Below, one piece after another: positions 17,181 through 24,890 of a stretch of 64,000 nucleotides of DNA. The notes beneath the pieces are model-generated. The model made no database searches, was not told the DNA's origin, and worked only from the letters and a program-made list of their open reading frames with translations. The stretch comes from Goodfellowiella coeruleoviolacea (lineage in GTDB: Bacteria > Actinomycetota > Actinomycetes > Mycobacteriales > Pseudonocardiaceae). The stretch covers positions 1 through 64,000 of the forward strand of contig NZ_JAMTCK010000021.1 in NCBI RefSeq assembly GCF_024171785.1. The letters run 5' to 3'. Position numbers and translations under genes: made by a program. Position 1 is the first letter of the stretch; the number at the start of each line of letters is the position of its first letter.

Positions 17181-19283
17181 GTGTCCCCGAACCCGAAGCC
17201 CGGGCGAATCCTGCCGCTGTTACCGAACCACCCGCTCGGCCGGTCGGCGCTCACCTGCCGCTACCGCTGCGCCAACGCCTGCGCCCACGAGGCGCCCAAC
17301 ACCTCGGACAACCCGTACTTCGGTGACGTGGTCCGGGAGGTGGTCAACCGCCGCGGCCTGCTCAAGGCCGGGGCCGTGCTCGCCGTGGCCGGCGCGGGAA
17401 CCGCGGCCATGGCCGGAACCGCAGCCGCGGCCGAGACCGACGCCACCGGCGAAGCCGGCGACGTGCAGGCCAACGGCCACGGCCACGGCCGCCCGGACCG
17501 GGGCGACGGCCTGAACTTCGACGCGGTGGCGCCCAACACCGAGGACCGGATCACCACGCCGGCCGGTTACGAGCAGGCCGTGGTGATCCGCTGGGGCGAC
17601 CCGGTGCTGCCCGGCGCGCCCGCGTTCGACTTCGACAAGCAGACGGCCAGGGCGCAGGCCACCCAGTTCGGGTTCAACAACGACTTCTGCGGTCTGGTCC
17701 CGCTGCCCGGCAACGACCGCTGGCTGATGGGCTCCAACCACGAGTACACCACCGAGTCGTCCATGTTCCGCGGCTACGACTCGAACAACCCGACCGAGGA
17801 GCAGGTCCGGATCAGCTGGGCCGCGCACGGCTTCTCCGTCGTGGTGGTGGAGCGCGACCGGCGCAGCGGCAAGCTGGTCCCGGTGATCGACCGGCACTAC
17901 AACCGCCGGATCACGGTCAACACCGAGTTCGCCTTCGACGGCCCGGCCGCCGGCAGCGACCACCTGAAGACCTCGGCCGACCGCACCGGCCGCAAGGTGT
18001 TCGGCACGTTCGGCAACTGCTCGGGCGGGGTCACGCCGTGGGGCACGATCCTGTCCGGCGAGGAGAACTTCAACGGCTACTTCGCCAACGGCGAGGCCAT
18101 CACCGACGCGAAGGTCAAGGAGCGGGTCAGCCGCTACGGCCTGCCCAAGGGCGCCAGCGAGCGCAAGTGGGAGCGCTTTGACAAGCGGTTCGACCTGGGC
18201 AAGGAGCCCAACGAGTTCAACCGGTTCGGCTGGGTCGTGGAGATCGACCCGCAGGACCCGAAGTCCACGCCGGTCAAGCACACCGCGCTGGGCCGGTTCA
18301 AGCACGAGGCGTGCACCATCCGGGTCGCCAAGGACGGCCGCGTGGTCGCCTACATGGGCGATGACGAGCGGTTCGACTACATCTACAAGTTCGTGTCCTC
18401 GGGCAGGATCGCGCGCGGCAACAGCCGGCGGGCCAGGGAGCACAACAAGAGCCTGCTCTCCGACGGCACCCTGTACGTGGCGCGGTTCACCGGCAACAGC
18501 CCGCAGAGCGAGATCGACGGCACCGGAAAGCTGCCCAGCGACAGGGCGTTCGACGGCACCGGCGAGTGGATCCGGCTGGCCAGCGGTAAGAAGTCCTATG
18601 TGGACGGGTTCACCGCCGAGGAGGTCTACCTGTTCACCAGGCTGGCCGCGGACAAGGCCGGCGCCACCAAGATGGACCGCCCCGAGGACATCGAGCCCAA
18701 CCCGCGCACCGGCCGGGTGTACGCGGCGCTGACCAACAACAGCGACCGGGGCAAGGCCGGCAAGGAGGGCGCGACCGAGATCAACCCGCGCAACGGCAAC
18801 AAGAACGGCCACGTGCTGGAGTGGGAGGAGGCCGGCGGCGACGCCGCGGCCACCACGTTCAAGTGGACCCTGCTGCTGGTCTGCGGCGACCCGAACAGCG
18901 CCGACACCTACTTCGGCGGCTACGACAAGTCGCAGGTCAGCCCGATCTCCTGCCCGGACAACGTGGCCTTCGACGCAGCCGGCAACCTGTGGATCTCCAC
19001 CGACGGCAACGCGCTCGGCTCCAACGACGGCCTGTTCGCCGTGCCGGTGGAGGGCCGCTACCGCGGTCGGGTCAAGCAGTTCCTCACCGTGCCCAGGGGC
19101 GCGGAGACCTGCGGCCCGGTGATCGAGGACCGGTTCGTGCTGGTGTCCGTGCAGCACCCGGGCGAGATCGACGGCGCGAGCGCGGACAACCCCAAGTCCC
19201 ACTGGCCCGACGGCGGCACCAGCCAGCCCCGCCCGGCCGTGGTCGCCGTGTGGCGCTCCGACCGGGGCCGCATCTCCGGCTGA
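17181..19283 (+). CDS. PhoX-type alkaline phosphatase (DUF839), Tat-exported
   Basis: A 700-residue PhoX-family phosphatase, a Ca/Fe-dependent secreted enzyme that frees phosphate from phosphomonoesters. It has an unusually long N-terminal region, then the twin-arginine segment VNRRGLLKAGAVLAVAGAGTAAMAG near residues 54-78, and PhoX landmarks such as FNNDFCGLVPLPG, NHEYTT, GNCSGGVTPWGTILSGEENF, HEACTIRVAKDGRVVAYMGDD and PDNVAFDAAGNLWISTDGN. GTG 17181 has GGAGGAAG five bases upstream, so I prefer it to the in-frame start 54 bases earlier. A candidate PHO box and a strong downstream hairpin make it a single-gene unit. Confidence 0.92.
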   Translation: MSPNPKPGRILPLLPNHPLGRSALTCRYRCANACAHEAPNTSDNPYFGDVVREVVNRRGLLKAGAVLAVAGAGTAAMAGTAAAAETDATGEAGDVQANGHGHGRPDRGDGLNFDAVAPNTEDRITTPAGYEQAVVIRWGDPVLPGAPAFDFDKQTARAQATQFGFNNDFCGLVPLPGNDRWLMGSNHEYTTESSMFRGYDSNNPTEEQVRISWAAHGFSVVVVERDRRSGKLVPVIDRHYNRRITVNTEFAFDGPAAGSDHLKTSADRTGRKVFGTFGNCSGGVTPWGTILSGEENFNGYFANGEAITDAKVKERVSRYGLPKGASERKWERFDKRFDLGKEPNEFNRFGWVVEIDPQDPKSTPVKHTALGRFKHEACTIRVAKDGRVVAYMGDDERFDYIYKFVSSGRIARGNSRRAREHNKSLLSDGTLYVARFTGNSPQSEIDGTGKLPSDRAFDGTGEWIRLASGKKSYVDGFTAEEVYLFTRLAADKAGATKMDRPEDIEPNPRTGRVYAALTNNSDRGKAGKEGATEINPRNGNKNGHVLEWEEAGGDAAATTFKWTLLLVCGDPNSADTYFGGYDKSQVSPISCPDNVAFDAAGNLWISTDGNALGSNDGLFAVPVEGRYRGRVKQFLTVPRGAETCGPVIEDRFVLVSVQHPGEIDGASADNPKSHWPDGGTSQPRPAVVAVWRSDRGRISG

Positions 19284-19318
19284 CCACCTGACCACCCGAC
19301 GGACCGTCCACACCAGAC

Positions 19319-19372
19319 CCAGCGGGTTCGGCGCGATGCCAACTCGGGGTGCAGACCGCCCGAACCCGCTGG
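19319..19372. terminator. Terminator of the PhoX gene
   Basis: Perfect 13-bp arms CCAGCGGGTTCGG (19319-19331) and CCGAACCCGCTGG (19360-19372), 36 bases after the stop. A second hairpin, CGTGGCCCCG/CGGGGCCACG (19381-19417), follows at once. Confidence 0.7.
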
Positions 19373-19421
19373 TTCCCCACCGTGGCCCCGACCAGACTCG
19401 CGCTGGCCGGGGCCACGTGCC

Positions 19422-19613
19422 GTCCTGGAGAACCCTGCGATACCCCTTGAGGAGGTTGAGCAGGCCGCGAAGCAGTGCCGGCCGCTCCCGGAGCTGGAGG
19501 ATGTGTACAACAACGCGGTTCCGAACGACAGCGTCATCAAGGCGGCGCTCCGCAGGCAGCTCAGTGCTGCACCTCAGGATTTCGCTCCAGTCAATCCAGC
19601 CAACCGAGCCTAG
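19422..19613 (+). pseudogene. Unidentified C-terminal coding remnant
   Basis: One plus-strand frame here reads like real protein (VLENPAIPLEEVEQAAKQC, then PELEDVYNNAVPNDSVIKAAL, ending VNPANRA-stop) but has no start codon or ribosome-binding site, and is preceded by the PhoX terminators. I take it as the 3' end of a lost gene. I do not recognise the family. Confidence 0.35.
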
Positions 19614-19617
19614 GTCT

Positions 19618-19703
19618 CGATGCCCCGCCCGGAAGAGTCCTGGGCAGGGCATCTGTTTGCTGGTGATCAGCCATTGAGGTGGCCGGCCTTGACCGCGGCT
19701 AGG
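19618..19703. repeat. Hairpin plus DUF397 3'-end, copy 1
   Basis: The segment from CGATGCCCCGCCC through the last codons of the DUF397 gene (stop at 19667) is repeated about 980 bases downstream at 20598-20685. In this copy the hairpin TGCCCCGCCC/GGGCAGGGCA has one mismatch. It probably terminates the minus-strand DUF397 transcript. Confidence 0.7.
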
Positions 19704-19870
19704 AAGCCTGCCCAGCACTCGGCCGCCAGCACCAGCGGCCCGTGGTTCGGCTTCTTGCTGTCACGCACTGCGGCGTGATCGCCCAGGACGACGATCTCGA
19801 CGCGGTTTTGCGCGCCCGAGCTGTGTGATGACTTCCGCCATCGTGCCGCCGTGGGGCCACCGGTGATCAC
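19667..19870 (-). CDS. DUF397 protein
   Basis: A 67-residue DUF397 protein: RWRKSSHSSG, NRVEIVVLGDHAAVRDSKKP and CWAGFLAAVKAGHLNG fit the family. Such genes normally follow an XRE/DUF5753 regulator and the pair acts as an antitoxin-like or developmental switch. Usual members read NCVEVA; here NRVEIV lacks the Cys. Start GTG 19870. The upstream XRE gene is reduced to a remnant, so this copy may be orphaned. Confidence 0.75.
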   Translation of the reverse strand: MITGGPTAARWRKSSHSSGAQNRVEIVVLGDHAAVRDSKKPNHGPLVLAAECWAGFLAAVKAGHLNG

Positions 19871-19879
19871 TGGGTTGCG

Positions 19880-20114
19880 CTCCTAGGTTGGCTGTTCGTC
19901 GTGCTACCAAATCCACTGTGGTCTCTGGCGTCGCCGCAACCGAGAAGACGGAGTCGAGCGCCGGTGAGCAGACCCTCGTGTGCTCTCGGCTGAGGTAGTC
20001 GGATCCCGTCAGGGCCTCGTGGACGATGCTGAGCCGGTGCTCTGAGGTGATGGCGAGTTGTGGGCTGGTTGTTCCGGTCCTTGCCTCATTCCCACCCGCC
20101 ACCACCGGGGGCAT
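19880..20114 (-). pseudogene. C-terminal remnant of an XRE/DUF5753 regulator
   Basis: The minus-strand frame upstream of the DUF397 gene contains HRLSIVHEALTGSDYLSREHTRVCSPALDSVFSVAATPETTVDLVAR, which matches the end of DUF5753 (…EGLTGxxYL…ysxxFDxLxxxALsPEEs…). The HTH and most of DUF5753 are missing, and the frame runs past the expected stop into the DUF397 gene. It is the broken partner of that gene. Confidence 0.55.
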
Positions 20115-20328
20115 GCCCTTGACCAGCCTAGGCGGGTTGGGGCTCCCGGGGCAGGGTGGCGAGGTTCTTCACTGCCTCGTCGGAGCGGGAAGTAGGCGGA
20201 TGGCCTTCATTGCGAGGGTGCGTGCCTCGGTTCGGAACCCCAAGCGTCGGGCGACGCGCCGGGAGGTTCCGAAGTGAGGCGTGGCGTGTTGTCCCAGCTT
20301 CTGGGAACATGCCATTCGGCGCCAGGGT

Positions 20329-20350
20329 GATCAGGCAGTTTCGCCTGATC
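20329..20350. other. Perfect hairpin upstream of the CRISPR-like repeats
   Basis: GATCAGGC (20329-20336) and GCCTGATC (20343-20350) form an 8-bp stem with a six-base loop, five bases before the first repeat of the array below. It could be a terminator or part of a leader. From 20115 to 20328 I see no gene. Confidence 0.5.
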
Positions 20351-20355
20351 GTCCA

Positions 20356-20541
20356 GGGCGGCCACCACCTCATCGGCCCGGAAGGGATCACAACCTCTCC
20401 TTTCAATCTCGTCCTATGTCAAGTGCTACGGGCGGCCACCACCTCATCGGCCCGGAAGGGATCACAACAGGACCCACCAACAGACCGACCAGTCCGCTGA
20501 CCGGTCGGCCATCGCCTCATTGACCCGCAAGGGACTGGGCA
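20356..20541 (+). CRISPR. CRISPR-like mini-array: two perfect repeats and one degenerate
   Basis: Two identical 39-base repeats (20356-20394 and 20430-20468), beginning GGGCGGCCACC and ending GGGATCACAAC, are separated by a unique 35-base spacer. After a second, unrelated 34-base spacer comes a degenerate third copy (20503-20541, about 26 of its first 32 bases matching). Equal spacing, unrelated spacers, a decayed terminal repeat and an ATCACAAC 3' end resembling the 8-base crRNA handle (ATTGAAAC-like) all suggest CRISPR on the plus strand. The repeats share a CCC-GNAA-GGG mini-hairpin. No cas gene is in the window, so it is an orphan array or a chance short repeat. Confidence 0.45.
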
Positions 20542-20597
20542 GGAACAGCACTGCCCTCGGCTTGGTGCACCAGCAGGTGGGCAGGCCCCGAGAACGA

Positions 20598-20685
20598 CGA
20601 TGCCCCGCCCAGGTGAGTTCTGGGCGGGGCATCTGCTTGCTGGCGGGGTCAGCCGCCCAGGTGGCCGGCCTTCACTGTGGCCAGG
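20598..20685. pseudogene. Hairpin plus DUF397 3'-end, copy 2 (truncated DUF397)
   Basis: Second copy of the 19618-19703 segment. The hairpin ATGCCCCGCCCAG/CTGGGCGGGGCAT (20600-20612, 20620-20632) is perfect here. On the minus strand the following bases encode only the DUF397 C-terminus TVKAGHLGG-stop (stop at 20649); the rest of that gene is absent, replaced by the WD40 gene that ends at 20720. Confidence 0.6.
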
Positions 20686-20719
20686 CGCGCGGGGGCGTTG
20701 GGTGTTCGCCGCGAGGAAG

Positions 20720-21814
20720 TCAGCGCTGGTCGAGGTGCCAAACGCGGATGTGGCTATCTCGGCCAGCGGTGAGTGCGACGGCGCGGCCGTCCAGTTCGGT
20801 GATCCGGACGGCGAACACCTCCCCGTCGTGCCCGGCGAACGGCTCGCCGAGCAGCCGCCGCCCCGCCAGGTCCCAGCAGCACACCGTGCCGTCCCCGGAA
20901 CCGGTCACCGCGATCGGCCTGCCGGCCACGACACCGACAGTCATGCACTCGATGCCTTCGTCCTCGTCATCGTCCTCGTAGTCGTCTTCAGCTTCGGGGT
21001 CTTCGGACATCTCGATGGGCTCGTCCCACGTGCCGGTGTCCGGGTCACCCAACGTCACGCACCGTTGTTCGGCCGCCACCACCCGAACCTGCCCGTCGAC
21101 GGTCACCAGGCCGACTCCCCTGATCGTGTCGAGGGGCTCGAACTGGACGACGGGTGCCTTCTCGTCGAGATCCCACATCATCACCTGGCCGTCGACACCG
21201 CCGGAAACCACCACCGAACGTCCCCGGAACGTTCCTGACGCGAGCCCGCTGATGCTGTCGACGTGCCCGAACCGTTCGAGGGGAGCGGCGACGTGCTCGA
21301 TCTGGAGGTAATCCTCGGGGTCGTAGCCCTCGTTCCTGGCCTCCTCGTCCTCGATGAGCGCGTCGCGCTGCGCCGCGTCCCACAGGCGCACGGTGGCAGG
21401 CATGCTGCTGTCGCCGCAGACGAACCAGGGCCGCCCAGCGAGTTCCACAGTGGACACCTTTGCCAGCCCGCCGTGATCGGCGCGGATGTAGGTCCGCACC
21501 GCGCCGGTTTCCAGGTCCCACTGGGCGAAGGGCTGTTCGTACCCGCCGCCGCCGACCACGACTCGCCCGTCGATGACCGCGGCACCGATCTCCAGCAGGC
21601 ACCCCCCGGTCATCGTCTTCTCGACCGGCCCGTACGGGTTCTCCAACTGGTGCGCGGTCCAGCGGTCCTCGGCCGGATCCCAGGTGAAGACCTGTTGACC
21701 GCTGAAGTCGGTGCAGACCACCAGGGGACGTCCGGCCACGATCACGATGTCGAGATCCTGGATCGGTGAGTCGGAGATGATCCGACTGGATCGGAGCAGG
21801 GCAGCGGCTTCCAC
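20720..21814 (-). CDS. WD40-like beta-propeller protein
   Basis: A 364-residue protein of repeated blades ending in TWD, QWDLETG, LWDAA, MWDLDE, CWDLAG and VWHLDQR, i.e. about six to seven WD40-type blades, each with GRPxxV(C/V)(T/S)G-like strands. An acidic insert (EDPEAEDDYEDDDEDEG) interrupts it near residue 275. Such proteins are usually binding scaffolds; no catalytic domain is fused. Start GTG 21814 (MEAAALL). No signal peptide. Its partner is unknown; the divergent gene at 21949 is a candidate. Confidence 0.8.
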   Translation of the reverse strand: MEAAALLRSSRIISDSPIQDLDIVIVAGRPLVVCTDFSGQQVFTWDPAEDRWTAHQLENPYGPVEKTMTGGCLLEIGAAVIDGRVVVGGGGYEQPFAQWDLETGAVRTYIRADHGGLAKVSTVELAGRPWFVCGDSSMPATVRLWDAAQRDALIEDEEARNEGYDPEDYLQIEHVAAPLERFGHVDSISGLASGTFRGRSVVVSGGVDGQVMMWDLDEKAPVVQFEPLDTIRGVGLVTVDGQVRVVAAEQRCVTLGDPDTGTWDEPIEMSEDPEAEDDYEDDDEDEGIECMTVGVVAGRPIAVTGSGDGTVCCWDLAGRRLLGEPFAGHDGEVFAVRITELDGRAVALTAGRDSHIRVWHLDQR

Positions 21815-21948
21815 GGCTGGAAACTACCGGTTGCGCTCGGGCGGGAGGGCAGAAGCCCTTTCGCGACCCGCGTTCGACGCGAGCCAGCTGCTGCCCCAGG
21901 CACTGGTTGGTGCCGTGGCCAAGGGTCAGTGCGGCGCGGGAAGATGCC

Positions 21949-22509
21949 GTGGTGGAAAAGGCGCCCGGTGAGCACGATGACCGTATCCGGCTGGAGTTTC
22001 TCGCCCACTCCGTGATGTCCGAACTGGCTGTCGCCGGATTGCCGGTGGTCCCCAGTGATTCCCACCCGAAGGGCACCGCTGGCGCGATGGTGTCGGTTGA
22101 CATGCCGGGCATGTCCGGTGTGGTCGTTCACTGGCACGTGCACGCGATTCTGATGGATGCCGCGCAGGAGGCGTGGGCCGACGACCCGTTGAACGAGGGG
22201 CCGGAAAATCGGGGGTTCCGTCAGTTGTTCACGACCATCGGTGGGGCGATGCAGGAGGCGATGTACACGATCCTGTGCGCCGCCGGGTTCGAGGTGAGCA
22301 AGCAGACCGACAGCGACGAACTCCTGGTGACCGGTCGCGCGGCCGGGTCCCTCTGGGAGGAACGGCGCAATCGGCAGTTCGAGCGTCGTTACGAGAAGAA
22401 GGCTGCGGCCTGGAACCGACGGCACGAGGAATGCGCCGCGGCTGATGCGCGGGGGCAGGACGTTCCCGAGAACGCCGACGACAGCGGTGACGCCGGACCG
22501 GTGACATGA
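21949..22509 (+). CDS. Hypothetical protein (186 residues)
   Basis: No family recognised. GTG 21949 is chosen because GGGAAG precedes it; GTG 21952 and an earlier TTG are alternatives. The protein starts VVEKAPGEHDDRIRLEFLAHSVMSEL, has a His-containing strand VVHWHVHAILMDAAQE and ends in a charged helix (EERRNRQFERRYEKKAAAWNRRHEE). It looks cytosolic. It is divergent from the WD40 gene and followed by a strong bidirectional terminator. Confidence 0.65.
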   Translation: MVEKAPGEHDDRIRLEFLAHSVMSELAVAGLPVVPSDSHPKGTAGAMVSVDMPGMSGVVVHWHVHAILMDAAQEAWADDPLNEGPENRGFRQLFTTIGGAMQEAMYTILCAAGFEVSKQTDSDELLVTGRAAGSLWEERRNRQFERRYEKKAAAWNRRHEECAAADARGQDVPENADDSGDAGPVT

Positions 22510-22534
22510 CGGCGTGGGCGGCGGCGTGAACGCG

Positions 22535-22566
22535 AAGAGGGCCACGCGCGGCAGCGTGGCCCTCTT
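22535..22566. terminator. Bidirectional terminator between convergent genes
   Basis: Perfect 13-bp arms AAGAGGGCCACGC (22535-22547) and GCGTGGCCCTCTT (22554-22566) with the loop GCGGCA, followed by GCTTTC. It lies between the hypothetical gene at 21949 and the convergent serine hydrolase. Confidence 0.85.
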
Positions 22567-22641
22567 GCTTTCGGGGGTGCTCGGTCGAGCTGGTGTGCGG
22601 TGACGGGGAATCTGTTCGCGAGAGGCGCGAATCCCATGTGG

Positions 22642-23823
22642 TCAGTTCGTCGACTGAGCCGGCTGGGTCGGCTGGGCCGACTGGGTCGGGTCGGCTGCCT
22701 GGCCGGGGCCGAACACCTGGTTGAGCAGCCGCTGGGTGGCCTGCTGGAACGCCACGGCCAGGGACTGCGCGGCGTCGTCCACGTAGTTCAGCGCGCCGGT
22801 CATGGTCTTGGTGCCGTCGGGTGTGCTGAACATCAGCGCGGCGTGGCCGGAGATGCCGCCGTTGTGGGTGATGACCCGGCCGCCACCGTCGATGTCCTGC
22901 ACGAACACGCCCAGGCCGTAGCCCATGTTCGGGATGCCCGTCGGGCGCGGGGTGCACATCTCGGCCAGCAGCTCCGCCGGCAGGAGCTTTCCGCCCAGCA
23001 GCGCGGAGATGAACGTCTGCAGGTCGCGCGTGGTGGAGATCATGTCGCCGCCGCTGGAGATCCAGGAGGGGTTCTGGCGGGTGACGTCAACGGTGTGCTG
23101 CTCGCCGGCGTCCTCGTAGCGGTAGTAGGCGTGGGCGTGCGGCTCGGCGATGTCGGACTCGGTGGTGGGGGCCACGGTGTCGGTCAGGCCGAGCGGCCCG
23201 AGGATCAGCCGCTGCATCTCCTCGGCGTAGGGGCGGCCGGTGACCCGCTCGACCAGCAGCCTGGCCAGCACGTAGTTGGTGTTGGAGTAGCTCCAGTCCG
23301 CGCCCGGCTCGAACCGCGCCGGCTTGGCCAGGGCCAGTTCCACCAGTTCCTCGGGACGGTAGGTGCGGAAGCGGTTGTCCACCCACTCCTTGCCGGACCA
23401 CACGATGCCCGGCACGACCGTGCCGTCGGGGTAGTACTCACCGGTGAAGTTGAAGATCCCGCTGGTGTGCTGGAGCAGCATCCGCACGGTGATCCGCGGG
23501 TCCAGGTCGAACTCGGACAGGTAGTTGGCGGCCGGGGTGTCCAGCTCGATCCGGCCCTCGGCCACCAGGCCCAGCACCAGGGCCGCGATGAAGGTCTTGG
23601 TGTTGCTGCCGATCCGGTGCCGGCCGTTGGTCGGCGGCTTGGCGGTCCCGCCCAGCTCGGCCCTGCCGGCGCTGCCGACCCACTCGCCCCGCTCGTCGTG
23701 CACGCGCAGCTGCATCCCGAGCAAACCGGAGTCGACGATCTCCTGGATGGCCTGCTGCAACTCGGGGCGGTCCGGCCCGGCTGCGGCAATTGGCGTGGTC
23801 TGGTCGGTGACGGTGCTGGACAT
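22642..23823 (-). CDS. Serine hydrolase of the class C beta-lactamase/DD-peptidase family
   Basis: A 393-residue penicillin-binding-like hydrolase. The catalytic SxxK is SNTK (Ser73, Lys76), the second motif YSN is at 179-181 and the third, HNGG, at 320-323 replaces KTG. It has no signal peptide, so it may be cytosolic and act as an esterase or peptidase rather than on the cell wall. The tail is Gln/Thr/Pro-rich. ATG 23823 has GAAGGAG upstream. It lies 109 bases downstream of a DUF4097 gene on the same strand and probably shares its transcript. Confidence 0.9.
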   Translation of the reverse strand: MSSTVTDQTTPIAAAGPDRPELQQAIQEIVDSGLLGMQLRVHDERGEWVGSAGRAELGGTAKPPTNGRHRIGSNTKTFIAALVLGLVAEGRIELDTPAANYLSEFDLDPRITVRMLLQHTSGIFNFTGEYYPDGTVVPGIVWSGKEWVDNRFRTYRPEELVELALAKPARFEPGADWSYSNTNYVLARLLVERVTGRPYAEEMQRLILGPLGLTDTVAPTTESDIAEPHAHAYYRYEDAGEQHTVDVTRQNPSWISSGGDMISTTRDLQTFISALLGGKLLPAELLAEMCTPRPTGIPNMGYGLGVFVQDIDGGGRVITHNGGISGHAALMFSTPDGTKTMTGALNYVDDAAQSLAVAFQQATQRLLNQVFGPGQAADPTQSAQPTQPAQSTN

Positions 23824-23841
23824 TGTCGTGGCTCCTTCGGG

Positions 23842-23882
23842 TCTGCGAATGCGGGTTCGCGAATGCGGGTCTGCGATGCGGG
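23842..23882. repeat. Three 13-14-bp tandem repeats ahead of the serine hydrolase
   Basis: TCTGCGAATGCGGG, TTCGCGAATGCGGG and TCTGCGATGCGGG follow one another between the DUF4097 stop and the serine-hydrolase start. Function unknown; slippage-generated spacer is the simplest reading. Confidence 0.75.
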
Positions 23883-23932
23883 TTTGCGGTTGTTGGTCGG
23901 CGGCTGTCGGCGGCGGGTGGGGTCAGCTGGGG

Positions 23933-24601
23933 TCAGATGCTGCGGGCGGTGATGTCGCCGTAGGAGGTGGTCGCGTGGATCTTGAGCTGCGCGTTGGCGC
24001 CTTCGGCGTTCTTGAGCGCGTTGCGGACCCGGCCGTAGTTGGTGCCGGCGTCCAGTGCGGCCGAGACGCCGGCGGCGGCGCCGACCACCACGTTGCCGGC
24101 CTCGGTGCGCAGCACGACCGAGCCCTGCACGGCCTCGGTGATGTGGATGTCGCCCTTGCTGACGCTGATCTGCGCGGGGCCGGTGAGGCGGCCGACCGAG
24201 ATGTCGCCGGCGGCGGTGGTGAGGTTGGCGGTGGCGGCCTCGTCGATCTTGACCGGGCCCTGTGCGCCCTCGAAGGTGACGTCGCCGAGCCGTCCGACCA
24301 CCCGGAACTCGCCGCTGGCCGCCTTCGCGTTGACCTGGGAGCCGGCGGGCAGTTGGACGGTCACCTCGATGGACCCGGAGGGGCCGAGGATCTGGTTCTT
24401 GGTCGGGGTCTGGATGCGCAGCACGCCGTCGCCGTAGTCCACAGTGGTCTGTTCCGCCGCCTTCACGTCGCGGCTCCTGGCGGTGTCCGAGGGCCGGATC
24501 TCCACCACCGTGTCGGTTCGGTCGGCGGCGATGAGCTGGACGCGCCCGGCGGGGATGTCGAGGACGGTGGCGATCGGGGCGGGGGTGTCGAACTTCTGCA
24601 T
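23933..24601 (-). CDS. DUF4097 beta-strand-repeat protein (paralogue 1)
   Basis: A 222-residue right-handed beta-solenoid of DUF4097 type, built of short repeats such as GDISVGRLTGP, GDIHITEAVQGS, GNVVVGAAAGVSAALDAGT and SYGDITARS. The N-terminus MQKFDTPAPIATVLDIPAGRVQLIAADRTDTVVEIRP is nearly the same as that of the gene at 56595. It lacks a signal peptide. The family's role is unknown; members often neighbour ABC exporters or small regulators. ATG 24601 is preceded by CGGAGACCACG, identical to the leader of the paralogue. Its promoter region is shared in detail with that locus. Confidence 0.85.
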   Translation of the reverse strand: MQKFDTPAPIATVLDIPAGRVQLIAADRTDTVVEIRPSDTARSRDVKAAEQTTVDYGDGVLRIQTPTKNQILGPSGSIEVTVQLPAGSQVNAKAASGEFRVVGRLGDVTFEGAQGPVKIDEAATANLTTAAGDISVGRLTGPAQISVSKGDIHITEAVQGSVVLRTEAGNVVVGAAAGVSAALDAGTNYGRVRNALKNAEGANAQLKIHATTSYGDITARSI

Positions 24602-24635
24602 CGTGGTCTCCGGTGGCTCGTTGTTTCTGACACCG

Positions 24636-24772
24636 GAAACGCTACGTTGCGTTTCTAGATTCCGCAACATCACCGTTGCGGTAAAACACGATATCCGCAG
24701 GTAGTGTGGTTGAAAATGTTGCAATGGGTCTAAATCTAACGCAATGCCGGGCGATCAAGCGCGTTGCAATGG
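24636..24772 (-). promoter_or_regulatory. Operator region of DUF4097 paralogue 1
   Basis: Three kinds of element: the perfect dyad GAAACGC-N6-GCGTTTC (24636-24655), a second dyad GCAAC-N6-GTTGC (24664-24679, arms extend to CCGCAAC/GTTGCGG) and two GTTGCAATGG boxes (24718-24727, 24763-24772). The same elements with almost identical spacing precede the paralogue at 56595, where a dedicated HTH/MarR regulator is divergent. No regulator gene is adjacent here. Confidence 0.7.
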
Positions 24773-24829
24773 GGTGAGTGTGAACGCTATCCGGGGCCCG
24801 TGGGGACGCGCGGGGAGTCGCTGGACACG

Positions 24830-24867
24830 GGTAGGTGGCCCAACGCCTTCGACGCGGGCCACCTACC
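24830..24867. terminator. Terminator of the P450/ABC operon
   Basis: Perfect 12-bp arms GGTAGGTGGCCC (24830-24841) and GGGCCACCTACC (24856-24867) 24 bases after the stop of the last P450 gene. Confidence 0.8.
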
Positions 24868-24890
24868 GTCCTCGGGTGATGGTGCTGGTG

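Noticed and set aside
19381-19417. Second hairpin after phoX as a riboswitch or ncRNA
   Set aside because: It directly follows a terminator, is a simple stem and has no conserved element; it is best read as part of a terminator pair.
20128-20406. 92-residue minus-strand frame upstream of the XRE remnant
   Set aside because: It crosses the first CRISPR-like repeat and the hairpin, has no family match and no ribosome-binding site.
22600-23952. 450-residue plus-strand open frame opposite the serine hydrolase
   Set aside because: The minus strand carries SxxK, YSN and HNGG; the plus frame is Gly/Val/Arg-rich shadow.
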